Assembly (NCBI GenBank): GCA_025345505.1
Contig: JANVCC010000018.1
Coordinates: 53,525,656 to 53,589,655 of the forward strand
Direction: 5' to 3'
DNA length: 64,000 nucleotides
From: Todiramphus chloris collaris
Lineage: Eukaryota > Chordata > Aves > Coraciiformes > Alcedinidae
Below the pieces are notes generated by a model. It ran no database searches, was not told the origin of the DNA, and saw only the letters and a program-made list of their open reading frames with translations. The position numbers and the translations under genes were made by a program. Positions 62,683 through 64,000 of the stretch are shown piece after piece (within the stretch, counting starts at the first letter, position 1; each line of letters opens with the position of its first letter).

Positions 62683-64000
62683 TTCAGAATAACCTATTAA
62701 TAAATTTTCCTCATGACATGTCAATTTTTGTTTATTATTCACCAGCATGCATGTGTGATTCCCACTGTGGTTTCTAGTAACTACCATCTGACATCTCTGT
62801 AGCATTGCTGTTGCCCCTGTGAATGGCATACTGGCATTCTTTGGTACCTGCCCTGTCACCACAGCTTTTAATAAATGACTTTTCTTGCTAAGCCTTTCAA
62901 GACCCTTACCAACTCTTGTTTTGCTGCTTTTGTTCTACCACACATCTAGTTCTGAATGACCTTACTTTCTGCCCTACTGTGACCAGGTCAAATCCTGCTG
63001 AAATGCCAAGGGCAACAATAAGAATGGAGAAGCTTATTAGAAGCACCAGGACAATAAAGTTGCTTTACTTATTAGATAATACTGAATTTCAAACCTCTGT
63101 GGAATGCCAACTTGATTAAAGTTTGTTTGATAGGACTTCAGTTTACTTTGGTTACTTCTTTCTAGAAGTTTGAGCCATAGCCCATTGGAATAAATCTTTC
63201 CTTTTACTCCAGCATACTTTGGAAACCAGTACTAAGTGAGGTAGTGAGTTTGACTTAGCCAAGGGAAGTGATGGTACTTTTGAGCTTTAGTGGAAAGAAA
63301 GGAAAGTCCATAGTGGCATTTCCTATACAGTATTAACAACAGGTGGCTAAAGAAAAAAATGTTCAGATTTGCTGTTCATTAACTCACCCTCTTGTGAGGC
63401 TGACAGGCAGGTCACTAAGACACAAGTCCTGGTTTTACTGAGTAGTTGTGGGCTGATGACAGATTTCAAATCAGAGACTGCAAAGCACCTGGTATTTTCT
63501 GGAGGAAGAATTATTTTTTGTACTTTCCCAATTCCACAACACTGTGACTTCCTTAAGCGTGGTTTTATGACTTTCAATGATTGTTTTCTATACAGATGAG
63601 GGCAGATTATTAGTTGTAAATTCTTTCAAGTTACTTTAAATCCATTTTTACCTGCAATTGTTTTGGATGACTTTCATGATATGTTTTCTTGATTGTGTAT
63701 CTTAGATTGTAAGTTACAGATAAAATATGACATAACTTATTTTAAAATATTTCTGTCTCAGCTCAAAATTTTTTATGGTTGCCCATAGAAATTGGAAGAG
63801 TTTACCTTATAAGAAAAGTTCAAGATGGGTGAATGCCTGAGGATGGATAAAAACATACTTTTTTTTTTGGTGGTTGTTGTTGTTATATAAGTCTAAATGA
63901 GTGACATGTTATGTTAGGCACAAACAGCTGAAAAACAATATTTGGAGTTCTTTATCATTTAGTAGTATAATAACACTATGTAGAGGTGATGTTGCAGTGA
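62683..64000. other. Non-coding stretch without recognised features
   Basis: AT-rich unique-looking sequence with a T-run and GGTTGTT repeats near 63859-63885. Only short frames are present. Nothing else can be supported. Confidence 0.45.

Overview
The window is a bird chromosome segment that is non-coding as far as it can be read. The evidence for a bird is the repeat content: many copies of the CR1 LINE, several ending in the tandem ATTCTATG-type 3' tail typical of avian CR1, and LTRs resembling the avian ERVL group. The base composition is AT-rich, CpG is scarce, and I see no CpG island. No protein-coding exon, tRNA or rRNA gene could be recognised. Nearly all open reading frames are short and look like chance, or belong to CR1 copies. 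The stretch is either intergenic or deep within long introns.

Layout. Positions 1-74 are an AAAAG microsatellite. An ancient CR1-type 3' end lies near 3.6 kb. A long 5'-truncated CR1 on the + strand spans about 5.85-7.63 kb, a very old CR1 on the - strand 7.9-8.77 kb, a CR1 on the - strand 9.53-10.2 kb, and an old internally deleted CR1 on the - strand 13.57-14.47 kb. From 14.5 to 31.1 kb there is only unique-looking sequence with a few simple repeats. At 31.1-32.25 kb an old ERVL-like LTR on the - strand has been split by a second, younger LTR on the + strand. At 33.58-39.58 kb three CR1 copies lie in the same orientation; the last is the best preserved and keeps a 375-codon reverse transcriptase frame with both catalytic motifs. 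From 39.6 to 64 kb the sequence is mostly unique. It is interrupted by an ancient amniote-type repeat (48.56 kb), three short CR1 3' stubs (49.08, 50.34 and 62.54 kb), a rearranged CR1 (51.03 kb), a perfect 16-bp hairpin (56.54 kb), a solo LTR with near-identical 5-bp flanks (58.32 kb), another ancient CR1 end (58.87 kb), and long G- and C-runs.

The features do not work together as a pathway. They record successive layers of retrotransposition: degraded amniote-age repeats, several CR1 waves, and a few LTR insertions. I found no convincing new biological system. The best items for a second look are the nested LTR pair, the CR1 copy at 38.2 kb with its 19-bp duplication, the two internally deleted CR1 copies, the hairpin at 56.54 kb, and one unrecognised 69-codon minus-strand frame at 55.7 kb.
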